A stretch of DNA of 64,000 nucleotides from Bacteroidaceae bacterium (GCA_017503065.1 JAFVTT010000009.1:1-64000), one strand, 5' to 3'. Positions 29,203-38,872 are shown, counted from the first letter of the stretch. Notes: a model not told the origin generated them from the letters alone. Numbers and translations: made by a program.

Positions 29203-31494
29203 TCAGTCAACGTCGTAATACACCACCGCAGACTTGTACTCAAGTCTGCCTGTCATGTAGCGTTGTATCTCATGCAGGCGTCTACGTGCCTCTGCCATAT
29301 TGGCGGTGAGTTCCAACTTCAGGCACACCTTTCTTATATACATGGCCTGCACACGGGCTATGGGTGGCATGTCTGGTCCCAGCACGCGCTGGCCGAACAC
29401 CTGCCTCAGCAGTCCTGCCATTTCCTCGGCAAGGTGTTCCAACACGGTTTCATCCTTGTGCTTCATATATACATATATCAGACGGCACACCGGAGGATAC
29501 GAAAACATTTGTCTCTCCTCCATCTGCGTGCGGAACATCGCCTCATAGTCTCCTCTCACAACTTGCATCACCGTTGGCTGTTTGGCATCGTGAACCTGTA
29601 GTATCACACGGCCGGGCCGAACGGTTTGAGTGGCATTACCCGCCGAACGGCCGGCACGGCCGGCAACCTGCGTCATCATCTGATAGGCTCTCTCGTAACT
29701 TCTGAAGTCCGGTTGGTTCAGCATGGTGCTTGCATTCAATATGCCCACCACGCTGACTTTCCTGAAGTCCAGGCCCTTGGTCACCATCTGGGTACCTATC
29801 AGTATGTCTGTATCGCCGCGTTGGAACCCCTTAATTATCCCTTCGTAGGCACTTCTGCTTCTTGTAGTATCCAGATCCATCCTTGCCACCTTTGCCTCGG
29901 GGAATATATTTGCCAAAACATCCTCTATGCGTTCCGTACCATATCCCTTGCCTGTCAGGCGGTCCGCATCGCATTGGGGGCAATGTTGGGGCACGGGAGT
30001 GGAAAATCCGCAATAGTGGCACGTCAGTTGGTTGGTACGTTTATGAAAAGTCAGACTCACGTCGCAATGCGGACATTGTGGAGTCCAGCCGCACACATGG
30101 CATTCCACCACCGGAGCAAAACCTCGTCTGTTCTGGAAAAGGATCACCTGCTCCCTTCTTTCCAAAGCCTCTCTGATTTCTCTTAATAAGACAGGTGAGA
30201 AAGGGCCGTTCATCAGTTTCTTGCGCTTCAGTTCGGCAATGTCCACCACCTCTATTTCCGGCATGCACACATTACCGTATCTCGTAGTCAGGGAAACGTA
30301 GCCGTACTTGCCTGCCACGGCATTGCTGTATGTTTCAAGGGAAGGTGTTGCAGTGCCGAGCAACGTCCTTGCGCCTGCCATCCTGGCCATCACGAGCGCC
30401 ACGTTCCTCGCATGGTATCGGGGCGCCGGTTCCGCCTGCTTGAAACTTGTTTCATGCTCCTCGTCAATTATCACCATACCCAGGTTATGGAACGGTAAAA
30501 GTACACTGCTCCTCACACCCACTATAATTTCATAGGGATTGTCTGAAATCTGCTTGCGGTAAACCTCCACCCTCTCAGCATCCGTGTAACGGCTGTGGTA
30601 CACACCGAGTCTGTCACCGAAGACCTTCCTCAGCCTGTCTGTCAACTGACTCGTCAATACTATCTCGGGCAGCATGTACAAGACCTGCTTGCCCTGAGCC
30701 AACATTTCATTTATCAGATGGATGTATATCTCTGTCTTTCCACTCGATGTTACGCCATGTAGCAGGCACACGTCCTTTTCCCTCCAGGCTGCTTTGATTT
30801 GGTCCATTGCCGTCTGCTGTGCTTCCGACAGAGGTTGAAGCACAAGTTCCGTAGGAATGGAAGATGTTGGTATTCTGTCTACGGTCTTCTCGTATTCCTC
30901 CAGCATGCCTCTTTCGCAAACGGACTTCAGCACAGTCGGCGAACAGCCCACGGCCTTTAGCAGTTCCTCCCTCGTCATCTCCCTCAGTATATTGGGATTC
31001 CCCACTGTCAGCGCGGCATTCACCCCGGCAAGTTCTATATAACGTATCATCAGCAACTGCTGCTTGGGAGCTGCCTTCATAGCCGCCAAGGAAGAATTCA
31101 ACTTATAGGCATCAAAGTACTCTTCCGCCAGACGCACACATTCCACGGTCCTGGGCCTGTACCGCACAACGCCGTCCTTTTCCTTCAGTCCCGATGGAAT
31201 GGCGGCCTTGTACACTTCACCCAAAGTGCACATATAGTACTCAGCCACCCACTGCCACAGCTTCAATTGGTTGGGCAGAAGCATCCTTTCCTCATCCAGT
31301 ACTGCCAGTATGTCCTTTGTCTGGTAAGACGGTTGCTCGTCATGCACTCTTGTCACCAAAGCTGCATATTGCTTCTTCTGCCCGAAAGGCACATTCACGC
31401 GGCAACCCACCTGAACCTTCCGGTTCAAGTGGGCAGGTACATTATACGTGAACACTCCTTCCAAAGGAAGGGGCACTATACAGTCTGCAAACAT
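29203..31494 (-). CDS. priA: Primosomal protein N' (replication restart helicase)
   Basis: A 763-aa helicase. The N-terminal 3'-DNA-binding domain is seen in VPLPLEGVFTYNVPAHL. Walker A is GVTSSGKTEIY (about residue 246), the DEEH box is in IIDEEHETSFKQ (about 346), and the zinc-binding cysteines lie in CHVCGWTPQCPHC and CHYCGF..HCPQCDADRL (about 455-505). Motif V/VI are represented by GTQMVTKGLDF and QVAGRAGRS. It reloads the replisome at stalled forks. It follows an outer-membrane protein gene by nine bases at the end of the T9SS gene group. Confidence 0.96.
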   Translation of the reverse strand: MFADCIVPLPLEGVFTYNVPAHLNRKVQVGCRVNVPFGQKKQYAALVTRVHDEQPSYQTKDILAVLDEERMLLPNQLKLWQWVAEYYMCTLGEVYKAAIPSGLKEKDGVVRYRPRTVECVRLAEEYFDAYKLNSSLAAMKAAPKQQLLMIRYIELAGVNAALTVGNPNILREMTREELLKAVGCSPTVLKSVCERGMLEEYEKTVDRIPTSSIPTELVLQPLSEAQQTAMDQIKAAWREKDVCLLHGVTSSGKTEIYIHLINEMLAQGKQVLYMLPEIVLTSQLTDRLRKVFGDRLGVYHSRYTDAERVEVYRKQISDNPYEIIVGVRSSVLLPFHNLGMVIIDEEHETSFKQAEPAPRYHARNVALVMARMAGARTLLGTATPSLETYSNAVAGKYGYVSLTTRYGNVCMPEIEVVDIAELKRKKLMNGPFSPVLLREIREALERREQVILFQNRRGFAPVVECHVCGWTPQCPHCDVSLTFHKRTNQLTCHYCGFSTPVPQHCPQCDADRLTGKGYGTERIEDVLANIFPEAKVARMDLDTTRSRSAYEGIIKGFQRGDTDILIGTQMVTKGLDFRKVSVVGILNASTMLNQPDFRSYERAYQMMTQVAGRAGRSAGNATQTVRPGRVILQVHDAKQPTVMQVVRGDYEAMFRTQMEERQMFSYPPVCRLIYVYMKHKDETVLEHLAEEMAGLLRQVFGQRVLGPDMPPIARVQAMYIRKVCLKLELTANMAEARRRLHEIQRYMTGRLEYKSAVVYYDVD

Positions 31495-31503
31495 GTCTTA
31501 GTA

Positions 31504-32115
31504 TCAGAAGAAGTATGCCAGGCGAACCTTCACTGTCTTCTGCTTGTAGTTAAATACATTGGCTACGTCGGAAAGTTTCAGGTTTCCGCTATTGCTGATG
31601 GGAATGGTATATGTCACTCCCAATTGCAAATGCTTCATGATTTCCACGCCACCACCAACATTCCATCCCCAAGTCGAACGAGATATGCCTCCATCGGCAA
31701 GACCATAGAAGTCAGCAATGGTAGCATCGGAACTCATACAATAGTTATACTGAGGACCCGTAGCCAGATAAATGCCCAACACCTTGAGCAGGCTGAAGTC
31801 ATAACGTACATTCAGGGGTATCTCCAGATAAGAGAGGTTCTTGCTCTTCTCCATGTCTTCAGCCTGCACCTGAGCACTATTCAAACTGTATATCAATGCA
31901 CCGTCCAGTCCAAGTCCCACAATAGGAACCTTCACCTTGAGCTTGGGACCAACGAAAAAACCTGCACGGTTTCCACTCTCGAACATTTCCTTATCAAAAC
32001 TCAGGCTGTTGAAGTTCATACCGGCTTCCACACCCCAGGTAAACAACTTGTTTGTCTGCGCTGATGCCGTCATTGAGACGAGAGCAACTGCAAATACGAA
32101 TAAAAGTTTCTTCAT
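31504..32115 (-). CDS. Outer-membrane beta-barrel protein (PorT-like family)
   Basis: A 203-aa protein. The ATG at 32115 (MKKLLFVFAVALVSMTASAQ) gives a clean signal peptide; a longer frame upstream overlaps porN. The mature part shows repeated beta strands and ends VKVRLAYFF with a terminal Phe, the standard outer-membrane insertion signal. FTWGVEAGMNFNSL and FFVGPKLKVKVPIV are typical of the OMP_b-brl_2/PorT type. It starts 25 bases after porN, so a link to the T9SS is suggested by position; PorT itself is needed for T9SS function in Porphyromonas, but orthology is not proven. Confidence 0.75.
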   Translation of the reverse strand: MKKLLFVFAVALVSMTASAQTNKLFTWGVEAGMNFNSLSFDKEMFESGNRAGFFVGPKLKVKVPIVGLGLDGALIYSLNSAQVQAEDMEKSKNLSYLEIPLNVRYDFSLLKVLGIYLATGPQYNYCMSSDATIADFYGLADGGISRSTWGWNVGGGVEIMKHLQLGVTYTIPISNSGNLKLSDVANVFNYKQKTVKVRLAYFF

Positions 32116-32140
32116 ACACTCTTGTTTTTGGGTTAAATCA

Positions 32141-33202
32141 CTATCTTCTCTGTCTGCGCACACTCACACGTGGGGCACTGCTGCCACTGCCTCCGCTCTT
32201 CTGCTTAGGTGCCTTCACGGATGATGAACCGCTGCTCTTGGAAGAGCGGCGTGCTGTCTTTTTCTGTGCCTTGGGACCTTCCTTGGCTATGCGGATACTG
32301 TCTTCTCGTGCGGCCTTTATGCTGTCTTCCTTGCTCATGTGTCCCCACACGCCTTCTTCGAAGTCAAAGATTTCCTTCTCTATCCTCTTCTGCTCCTTCA
32401 CCATAGCCGAATCTGTCTTGCAGTAATTTGCCAATGCCTGTCCCTGCATGTTGTTGGTCTTGTATATCTTGCCGTCGTATCGGTTCATGGCAAAATAGTC
32501 ATCGGCAGTCATGTTGGTAACGTTGTTCAGATTGCTTGCCATGATGGGCAGGCGGCTCAACCATGGTGCTATCTCATCGTAGTTCAGCCAGAACAGAGGA
32601 TAAGGTGTTGCTTCCCCGCCGAAATCATCAGCTCCACGCATCAGCACAGGACAGATTGCTGTCACCTTGGTAGAGAAAGTTCCTGTCCTCTGGTCCAGAT
32701 AAACACTTTCCTTTATATAATAGCGTGTCACCTCGGCCGAAGGCACATCATTGTTCTCCACCTTGAACTTGCCTCCTTCCTCTTCATAGTAGATGCTGTA
32801 TCTGTCAAGCACATCACGTACCTCCATCTTGTCCTTTTTGTCAAAGCTTTCCACACCATCCAATTTGTAGGTATAGGCATCCACCCTGCCGGACAGCATC
32901 AGATGGAACAGATAGGTGAACAGATTCACCTGCCTGCCTCGTGGCTCTACAGGATAGTACAGAGGGGCGTTTGCATCCTTTGTCAAATCCAGAGTGCGGT
33001 ATACGTCACGTTTCCACACCACATCCTCGGGCATACTCTGCTTTACGGGAAACATCAGTGCAGCACGGTCACTTTTGGTTTCCTGACTGGCAGTCCCTTG
33101 TTTTGCCACCGCATTGCTGGTAGTCACCCTGCGCTTTGCTGGCTGTGCATACAGGCAAGCGGTAAAGCCCGCCATCATCAGTATCAGAAACAATCGTTTC
33201 AT
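32141..33202 (-). CDS. porN: T9SS protein PorN/GldN
   Basis: A 353-aa periplasmic protein with a signal peptide (MKRLFLILMMAGFTACLYAQ). The core matches GldN/PorN: MPEDVVWKRDVYRTLDLTKDANAPLYYP and NLFTYLFHLMLSGRV, then the acidic middle and the QKRIEKEIFDFEEGVWGH segment. PorN forms the outer-membrane-associated ring with the lipoprotein PorK. The last 60 residues are a low-complexity basic Ser/Lys/Arg tail (KKTARRSSKSSGSSS ... VRRQRR), which may be lineage specific. It follows porM by 34 bases. Confidence 0.93.
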   Translation of the reverse strand: MKRLFLILMMAGFTACLYAQPAKRRVTTSNAVAKQGTASQETKSDRAALMFPVKQSMPEDVVWKRDVYRTLDLTKDANAPLYYPVEPRGRQVNLFTYLFHLMLSGRVDAYTYKLDGVESFDKKDKMEVRDVLDRYSIYYEEEGGKFKVENNDVPSAEVTRYYIKESVYLDQRTGTFSTKVTAICPVLMRGADDFGGEATPYPLFWLNYDEIAPWLSRLPIMASNLNNVTNMTADDYFAMNRYDGKIYKTNNMQGQALANYCKTDSAMVKEQKRIEKEIFDFEEGVWGHMSKEDSIKAAREDSIRIAKEGPKAQKKTARRSSKSSGSSSVKAPKQKSGGSGSSAPRVSVRRQRR

Positions 33203-33236
33203 ATATCTTCATTATATATATATGTTTTCGCTAATA

Positions 33237-34790
33237 TCAGTTAACTATCACTTCCAATGCACCGTTCAGTGTTCTTTCCAGACCGTCAGGTCCCTGGGCA
33301 CGTATTTTCGTTATGAAGAAGCGCTTTCCTCTGGACAGGCTGCGCATCAGGTTTTTCTGGCGGTCAGTGAAGCCTGCCCCGTCACTCACCTCTGGCACTG
33401 CATTGCCAAGGTTGTCGAAAAAGACTGTTTCAAATCCCTTCACGCTGAATGGTATGTTCAGCAGTCCGTCGTCTATGGCTGCACCTATTCCGCTGGCGGC
33501 CATCAGTTGCTGCTTGCTTATCTTGCCTCCCATGAAATGACTGTCGCCCACAGGTATATAGGCTGTAGGATCTGGCAACTTTCGCACACGGTAAGTAAAC
33601 TTGCCCATTACCTGGTTTCTGCCCTCCTGACGTGCATACACGGTAAACTCGGCATTGCCTCCCACGTTTGCAGGCACGGCAATATACTTGCCGGGGGCGG
33701 TCTGTTTCAGACTTCCTCCCGTCATGCTCAGACTTACCTGATTTGTGGGGACACCAGGCACACTCACACTGATTGGGTTGTCGTATCCGGCATAGAGCAC
33801 ATTCATGATGTCGGCACTCAGCGTTGCGCTCGGTGCCACCACGGTGTACTGTTGCTCGAACTCGCGCTTCACAGTCTGCCCCTCACCGTTCTGTGTCTCT
33901 ATAAAGCCTTTCAGGGTGAAGTCCCCGGTTCTTGTGCACACGGTTTCATACAGACCGTCACTGTTGTCTATCTCTTTTCCTCCGATGAATATGGAAGGTC
34001 TGCGGGTAGTATCCACGGCAGCCATGATAATCTGTGCCGAGAACTTTCCGCCCTGCACCACGGTACGGCTGCTTGGGATAACGTAGGCATTCAGTTGGTT
34101 CACCCTGATGTCCTTCACGTCAATGTTTGTTACCAGATCATGAAGCACCTGACCTTCAGCATATCGGATGTCGCTCTGCAACTTGGTCAGCAAGGTAACG
34201 GCAGCGGCCGTTGGCATGGACTCGAACATGTATTCCTGCCAGTTCTTGCCCATAACACGGGCCTCCAGGGGAACATCGGTATTAAGATTGCTTGCCACCA
34301 GTTCACGCTGTGCCTCGTCGGCAAGCATCTCCACTATACGTCCACGATAACTCTCTATCGCTCCGTACAATTCGTTTCCACGTCCTCTGCCTGGTGCCAG
34401 CATCACCTGAGTGGCGGCTTCCAGATCTTCCTTGTTGCGAATATTGCGAACATCGGCATCCTTGCCATCGCTCTTCTTCACTATACTCAGTTTCAGGTCT
34501 TCAAGCATAGTATAGAGAGAGTCCGTCATTCCGCGCACTTCCTGAGCCTTGTCATACCACACCTTCACCTTAGTGGGGTTGGCCTTGTACTGCTGTTCGA
34601 AGCGCTTGTACACCTCTTCGTTCACACGGGCAGAGTTCTCCGTACTCAGGGTCAGTTTCTCGTCCACCAGCACAAAGCCCTTCAGCACATCGCTGCTGAC
34701 GTTCAGGGCCAACATGGCCATCAGCACGACGTACATCAGATTTATCATCTTCTGACGTGGCGATATCTTCTTCTTGATTATCTTTCCCAT
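33237..34790 (-). CDS. porM: T9SS motor protein PorM/GldM
   Basis: A 517-aa inner-membrane protein. One N-terminal helix (MINLMYVVLMAMLALNVSSDVL, residues about 15-37) is followed by a long periplasmic part with four domains, as in PorM/GldM. The start MGKIIKKKISPRQKMINLMY is nearly invariant in the family. With PorL it forms the rotary motor that couples proton flow to secretion and reaches across the periplasm to the PorK/N ring. Gene order porL-porM-porN is conserved. Confidence 0.95.
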   Translation of the reverse strand: MGKIIKKKISPRQKMINLMYVVLMAMLALNVSSDVLKGFVLVDEKLTLSTENSARVNEEVYKRFEQQYKANPTKVKVWYDKAQEVRGMTDSLYTMLEDLKLSIVKKSDGKDADVRNIRNKEDLEAATQVMLAPGRGRGNELYGAIESYRGRIVEMLADEAQRELVASNLNTDVPLEARVMGKNWQEYMFESMPTAAAVTLLTKLQSDIRYAEGQVLHDLVTNIDVKDIRVNQLNAYVIPSSRTVVQGGKFSAQIIMAAVDTTRRPSIFIGGKEIDNSDGLYETVCTRTGDFTLKGFIETQNGEGQTVKREFEQQYTVVAPSATLSADIMNVLYAGYDNPISVSVPGVPTNQVSLSMTGGSLKQTAPGKYIAVPANVGGNAEFTVYARQEGRNQVMGKFTYRVRKLPDPTAYIPVGDSHFMGGKISKQQLMAASGIGAAIDDGLLNIPFSVKGFETVFFDNLGNAVPEVSDGAGFTDRQKNLMRSLSRGKRFFITKIRAQGPDGLERTLNGALEVIVN

Positions 34791-34820
34791 GATATTGCTT
34801 CTACGGTTTCACCGGACTAA

Positions 34821-35651
34821 TCACTTCTCCGCGGCAGGAACCTGACTTGGTGCCACACCCATGTTTACAGTCAGAGCCTGTATCATTCGTGCATACACCT
34901 TGTTCAGTTCCTCTATCTGCCCTGCCATCTTGCGTGTCTGCTCGTCAATCTGCTCTATGGTGCTTACCTGCTTGCTGATGTTACGCAACTGCAGTTCATA
35001 CACCGTGGCTATGCCTGTCAGCGTACGGTTCAGGTTCTCCATCTCCTCACTGTCGGTACTCATGCGTGCTGCCTGCGCCTTCACTCTAGAGAGGACCTCG
35101 GTCAGTTCCGTCAGTTCCTCGGCATAGTTCTTCACGGCCTCCTCGATTGCAGCAGGGTCAGTGGCCTTTATCTGGTTGGGGTCGACGGAGAGACCTCCGC
35201 CTTTCAGTTGCGACAATGCCAGCTGTGCCTCGGCGGCAGCCTGACCGGCACTGGCCAGATTTGCCGCAGCGGCGCTAAGGGCGGCGCCATGCGCCAAAGC
35301 CTCAGGGTCTACATTTGTGACAGGGTTGCCACCGATCACCACACCAGAACCGCCTGTTACAGGTGCTGTGCCACCGATAATAACAGTGCCTGGTTGTGAA
35401 GCCACCACCTGCCGGTCCTCGCCAGCAGGTTCGTCAGCCTTTTCCGTCACACGTTCGAAACCTGAGAGAACAAATACAAGTACCTCAGTACCCATGCCGA
35501 TGAATAGCATCAGGTTGGCTCCTGGCAGATGTGTCAGTTTGAACAATGTACCAAGAATAACGATAGCGGCACCCCAACTGTATGCATACTGCATGAAGGT
35601 CTGGCCTGCCATTGTGTCCATCCACTTCTGGATCTTATATATGATAAACAT
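34821..35651 (-). CDS. porL: T9SS motor protein PorL/GldL
   Basis: A 276-aa inner-membrane protein with two helices near the N-terminus (about residues 22-41 and 44-64). The charged residues needed for proton flow in the family are visible: Lys38 in ILGTLFKLTH and Glu56 in MGTEVLVF. The C-terminal two thirds are cytoplasmic and contain Gly/Ala-rich and coiled-coil segments (ELTEVLSRVKAQAARMSTDSE). Together with PorM it powers the T9SS. The gene is 30 bases upstream of porM. Confidence 0.95.
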   Translation of the reverse strand: MFIIYKIQKWMDTMAGQTFMQYAYSWGAAIVILGTLFKLTHLPGANLMLFIGMGTEVLVFVLSGFERVTEKADEPAGEDRQVVASQPGTVIIGGTAPVTGGSGVVIGGNPVTNVDPEALAHGAALSAAAANLASAGQAAAEAQLALSQLKGGGLSVDPNQIKATDPAAIEEAVKNYAEELTELTEVLSRVKAQAARMSTDSEEMENLNRTLTGIATVYELQLRNISKQVSTIEQIDEQTRKMAGQIEELNKVYARMIQALTVNMGVAPSQVPAAEK

Positions 35652-35684
35652 GATTCTGAAAATATTGTTTTAGGTTATACTATA

Positions 35685-37136
35685 TTATTTCTTGGGACGT
35701 GCGTTGTCCACAACCATACTTCTCACGCAACGGAAACCGATAAAACTGCGGGGCTGGTTCTGGTATTCGTAGCTGCGCCATGCCGAACGTATCATGCTTT
35801 CGGGGTCTTTCCACGAACCTCCGCGCACAGACTTTTTCTTCAGGCGATAAGGGTCTTCCAGTGCAGCGTTGTATCTCAACTCGGGATTCATGTCGCTCAT
35901 GGCCTCCACACCGGCTTCGGTGTAAACGGTACTTGTCCACTCTGCCACATTACCTGCCATGTCATACAGTCCGCTGGAGTTTGCGCTGAAGATACCGCAA
36001 CGTGAAGTTATCAGACTGCCGTCCTTGGTATAGTTGCCGCGGTCGGGTTTGAAGTTGGCATAGAAACATCCCTTGTCGCTCTTCACCTCCTTGGCTTCCC
36101 AAGGGAAGGCATGCCCTTCCTTGCCACGTGCGGCATACTCCCACTCCACCTCGGTCGGCAGGCGGTAGCGTTGCAGATGCTTGGCGTATGCTCCCATTCC
36201 CACGTTCATCATCTCGGTGCGCCATGCACAGAAGGCATTGGCCTGCTCCCAGTCTACTCCCACCACGGGATAGTCGTCATAGGCCGAGTGCGAAAAGTAG
36301 AGTTTCATATAGCGCTCGTTGTCGGCATTGTCGAAGTCGTTCACCCAGCAGGTAGTGTCAGGGTAGATGTTCACGATGTATGTATTCAGGAAGTCCCAAG
36401 GTCCGCTCAATGGACGTGTGATTGTCTGGCGCACGATCTTGCCGTCATCGTCTATCCATGCCGTGTCCTTGGAAATCATCACCACCTCGTTCTCGTCCAC
36501 CTCGTTGTCGGTGTTCAGGTCCCTCTGCTTGGGATCCAGGCGATACTTGCGCTTGGCGGCCATGGCATAGTCATAGATCTCATAGCGGTAGTTCATCTGG
36601 CTTGCGTCCAACATCTTGGTTCCGTCTATGGGGTGAATCACATACACGCTCTCTATGGCCCTCAGTTCATCCTCCGTTGCTTTGCGCTCGGAAGGAATTG
36701 GCTTGTTCCAGTTCAAATGCGGTGTGACAGGCTCGCCATAGCGGTCTTCCTCAATTTTGTAGGTTTCATCACCGCCATAGGCCGGATCAGCCAGGCGCTC
36801 ACGGATAATACTGTCGCGCACCCAGAACACGAACTGTCGGTACTTGGCATTGCTCACTTCGTGCTGGTCCATCCAGAAACCGTCCACGCTGATGTCGCGG
36901 CGGGGAAAGGCCGAGCCCCACAATGTGTCGTTCTCCTCCAGTCCTATCTTCAGACTGCCTCTGTTCACAGCCACCATGCCGAAAGGTGCGGTTTCTCCGG
37001 CAGATGCGCCTCGCACACCCACCAGTTCACCACCATTTGCCATGGCATTGCTCTTGGTTCCCATACAAGCAGCAAATGCCATGCTTGCAACCACAAGCAC
37101 AACAGCCGCCATCAGGGATTTCATGTTTTTTGTCAT
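35685..37136 (-). CDS. porK: T9SS lipoprotein PorK/GldK
   Basis: A 483-aa lipoprotein with signal peptide and lipobox (MAFAACMG, Cys24). Most of the protein is a formylglycine-generating-enzyme-like (FGE-sulfatase) fold: DGFWMDQHEVSNAKYRQFVFW, PTEVEWEYAARG, DMAGNVAEWTS and the final SFIGFRCVRS. In PorK this fold is structural, not catalytic. PorK rings bind PorN under the outer membrane. A heptamer repeat array separates it from porP upstream. Confidence 0.94.
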   Translation of the reverse strand: MTKNMKSLMAAVVLVVASMAFAACMGTKSNAMANGGELVGVRGASAGETAPFGMVAVNRGSLKIGLEENDTLWGSAFPRRDISVDGFWMDQHEVSNAKYRQFVFWVRDSIIRERLADPAYGGDETYKIEEDRYGEPVTPHLNWNKPIPSERKATEDELRAIESVYVIHPIDGTKMLDASQMNYRYEIYDYAMAAKRKYRLDPKQRDLNTDNEVDENEVVMISKDTAWIDDDGKIVRQTITRPLSGPWDFLNTYIVNIYPDTTCWVNDFDNADNERYMKLYFSHSAYDDYPVVGVDWEQANAFCAWRTEMMNVGMGAYAKHLQRYRLPTEVEWEYAARGKEGHAFPWEAKEVKSDKGCFYANFKPDRGNYTKDGSLITSRCGIFSANSSGLYDMAGNVAEWTSTVYTEAGVEAMSDMNPELRYNAALEDPYRLKKKSVRGGSWKDPESMIRSAWRSYEYQNQPRSFIGFRCVRSMVVDNARPKK

Positions 37137-37204
37137 ATATCGTTATATTCTGTTTTCTTTGTATCAATGTTAGTACTGAACAGACGTATGCTTCAGTTTA
37201 TAAC

Positions 37205-37277
37205 TTCTCCTTTCTCCTTTCTCCTTTCTGCTTTCTGCCTTCTGCTTTCACCTTTCCGTTTTCCGTTTTCCGTTTTC
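37205..37277. repeat. Heptamer array, ten units in perfect register, between porP and porK
   Basis: Ten 7-base units run without slippage: TTCTCCT three times, TTCTGCT, TTCTGCC, TTCTGCT, TTCACCT, then TTCCGTT three times. The pattern changes gradually along the array. It begins about 70 bases before the porK start codon (in minus-strand terms) and reaches the last codon of porP. Confidence 0.9.
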
Positions 37278-38229
37278 AAAGCCACCTTACCGACTGGTGC
37301 TTGTTCTTTCCTTTCTTCGTAAGGTTCAGTTCCATCTGATAACCTATATGTATCTCGTGTGTACCATTCTGTACTGCTATACCTCCAGTGTACATTTCAT
37401 AACTGTATCCTATGTTCACATCGTGGAAGGTAAGACCCAGCAGCAGTGCCACGCTCACTGTGGGGCTGTAGTTCACGCCTGCATACATCTTGCCCTTCTC
37501 GCCATCGTAGCACAGGCGGCCGGAAATATCTGCTCTCCACGACTGCATATCGGTGCGGAACATGGCTGCTGTCCTCAGCGAGAATTCAGGTTGACGGAAC
37601 TTCAGGCGATGACCGCCAGATGCGTATATCGTCGGCGAAGTCTTCATCTGGTACTGCTTTTCCTCACCCATAGACACCGTGGGCGACATCAGGTGCATCA
37701 CCGACACTCCGGCATGCCACACGTCCCTGCGCTCGAACCTCAGACCGAAGTCCACATCGAAACCCGTTCCGTTCACGTCCGAAGTAGGCACATATTCATC
37801 AGAACTTCCTTCTCCAAGTTCTACGTCCGCTCCGTTGAACGAATTGGCCAGGAGCGCCATACGGAAGCCGGCACTCAGCACGTACTTCTTGCCTAACGGA
37901 TGATGGTACGCATACTGTATCCACATCCTTTTGTTGGAGAAAAGGCCGATTTTATCGTTCATAAAGCCGGCGCCCATGCCATGTCGCTCTGCCTTTGGCA
38001 CAAAGAACATGGGCAGGTCGCCCTGTATCAGCATCGTCTGTCCTGCGTCCTCAAAACCGAGCATCTCCATACGGTAGGCCCCGTTTATGTCCAACAGACC
38101 GGAACGCCCCGCCGCTGCAGGGTTGTAGAAACTCTGGAACTGCCAAAAGTTGGTAAAGGCCACATCGCCCTGAGCCTCCGCCCATGCCATGGGCAGCAGC
38201 ATTGCCAGTGTCATCAATAGCCTCTTCAT
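37276..38229 (-). CDS. porP: PorP/SprF family T9SS outer-membrane protein
   Basis: A 317-aa barrel protein. The ATG at 38229 (MKRLLMTLAMLLPMAWAEAQ) gives the signal peptide; another ATG at 38235 would add two residues. The family signature FWQFQSFYNPAAAGRSGLLDI lies right after the signal, followed by many beta strands and motifs such as HGMGAGFMNDKIGLFS. PorP/SprF proteins anchor T9SS cargo at the surface or join the PorK/N ring to the outer membrane. It is the first gene of porP-porK-porL-porM-porN, the standard order. Confidence 0.92.
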   Translation of the reverse strand: MKRLLMTLAMLLPMAWAEAQGDVAFTNFWQFQSFYNPAAAGRSGLLDINGAYRMEMLGFEDAGQTMLIQGDLPMFFVPKAERHGMGAGFMNDKIGLFSNKRMWIQYAYHHPLGKKYVLSAGFRMALLANSFNGADVELGEGSSDEYVPTSDVNGTGFDVDFGLRFERRDVWHAGVSVMHLMSPTVSMGEEKQYQMKTSPTIYASGGHRLKFRQPEFSLRTAAMFRTDMQSWRADISGRLCYDGEKGKMYAGVNYSPTVSVALLLGLTFHDVNIGYSYEMYTGGIAVQNGTHEIHIGYQMELNLTKKGKNKHQSVRWL

Positions 38230-38317
38230 CACCATATACAACGTATAACAAGCGCATTATATTGCCTTACCGTCCTTTTTTTCTTTGCTTAAAAAAGGCA
38301 AACGGCATATTCGCATG

Positions 38318-38325
38318 CAAAATTA
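38318..38325 (-). promoter_or_regulatory. -7 promoter box (TAATTTTG) of the T9SS gene group
   Basis: On the minus strand TAATTTTG lies 88 bases before the porP ATG. The leader carries an A/T-rich hairpin-like stretch (CCGTTTGCC...AAGGACGG). A clear -33 TTTG was not found at the ideal spacing. Confidence 0.5.
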
Positions 38326-38511
38326 CACATTTTTCACGGAAATACCATATTCCGTATCCACAACTTCATCACCGCCAAGAGGCGAATCAACAAGAACCGA
38401 CAGGACACGCTCTATCAGGCCGAACTATCCTTCTTCATAAAACACCAGCGGAACAAACAAATCGACTTTGCCCATCCCGCTGATATTAATCCGCTATTCT
38501 GCCTGTTCCTG

Positions 38512-38733
38512 TCAATACTCCTCTTCATCCCACAGGAAATCCTCTTTCTGTGGATAGTCCGGCCAAATATCTTCGATGGTTTCGTACACCTCGCCCTCGT
38601 CTTCGATTTCCTCCAGATTTTCAATTACCTCCAGGGGAGCGCCGCTTCTCACGGCATAATCAATCAGTTCTTCCCTGGTAGCAGGCCAGGGTGCATCCTC
38701 CAGTTTGGAGGCCAATTCCAATGTCCAATACAT
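38512..38733 (-). CDS. Small acidic DUF2795-like protein
   Basis: A 73-aa highly acidic protein starting MYWTLELASKLEDAPWPATR. It closely resembles the short DUF2795 proteins found throughout Bacteroidetes (ELIDYAVRSGAPLEVIENLEE, then an acidic tail EIEDEGEVYETIEDIW). The domain is helical and of unknown function. It is flanked by a nonamer array upstream and followed by a 282-base gap before porP. Confidence 0.85.
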   Translation of the reverse strand: MYWTLELASKLEDAPWPATREELIDYAVRSGAPLEVIENLEEIEDEGEVYETIEDIWPDYPQKEDFLWDEEEY

Positions 38734-38772
38734 ATATTATTCTATTTTGTTTATATTAATTCGGCATAGATT

Positions 38773-38817
38773 CTATAGATACTATAGATACTATAGATGC
38801 TATAGATGCTATAGTAT
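38773..38817. repeat. Nonamer tandem array (CTATAGATA type), 5 units
   Basis: Five 9-base units (CTATAGATA twice, CTATAGATG twice, CTATAGTAT) lie in the gap between the DUF2795-like gene and the adenosyltransferase gene. Each contains the self-complementary core CTATAG. Confidence 0.88.
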
Positions 38818-38872
38818 GATACAGGCAATGCAACACCCCTTACGGCCGGCAAAGATAGCATTATTATTTATA

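Noticed and set aside
38292..38766. Long plus-strand frame without stop, opposite the DUF2795-like gene and the porP leader
   Set aside because: It has no ATG start in a useful place and no recognised domain; half of it is antisense to a well-conserved small gene.
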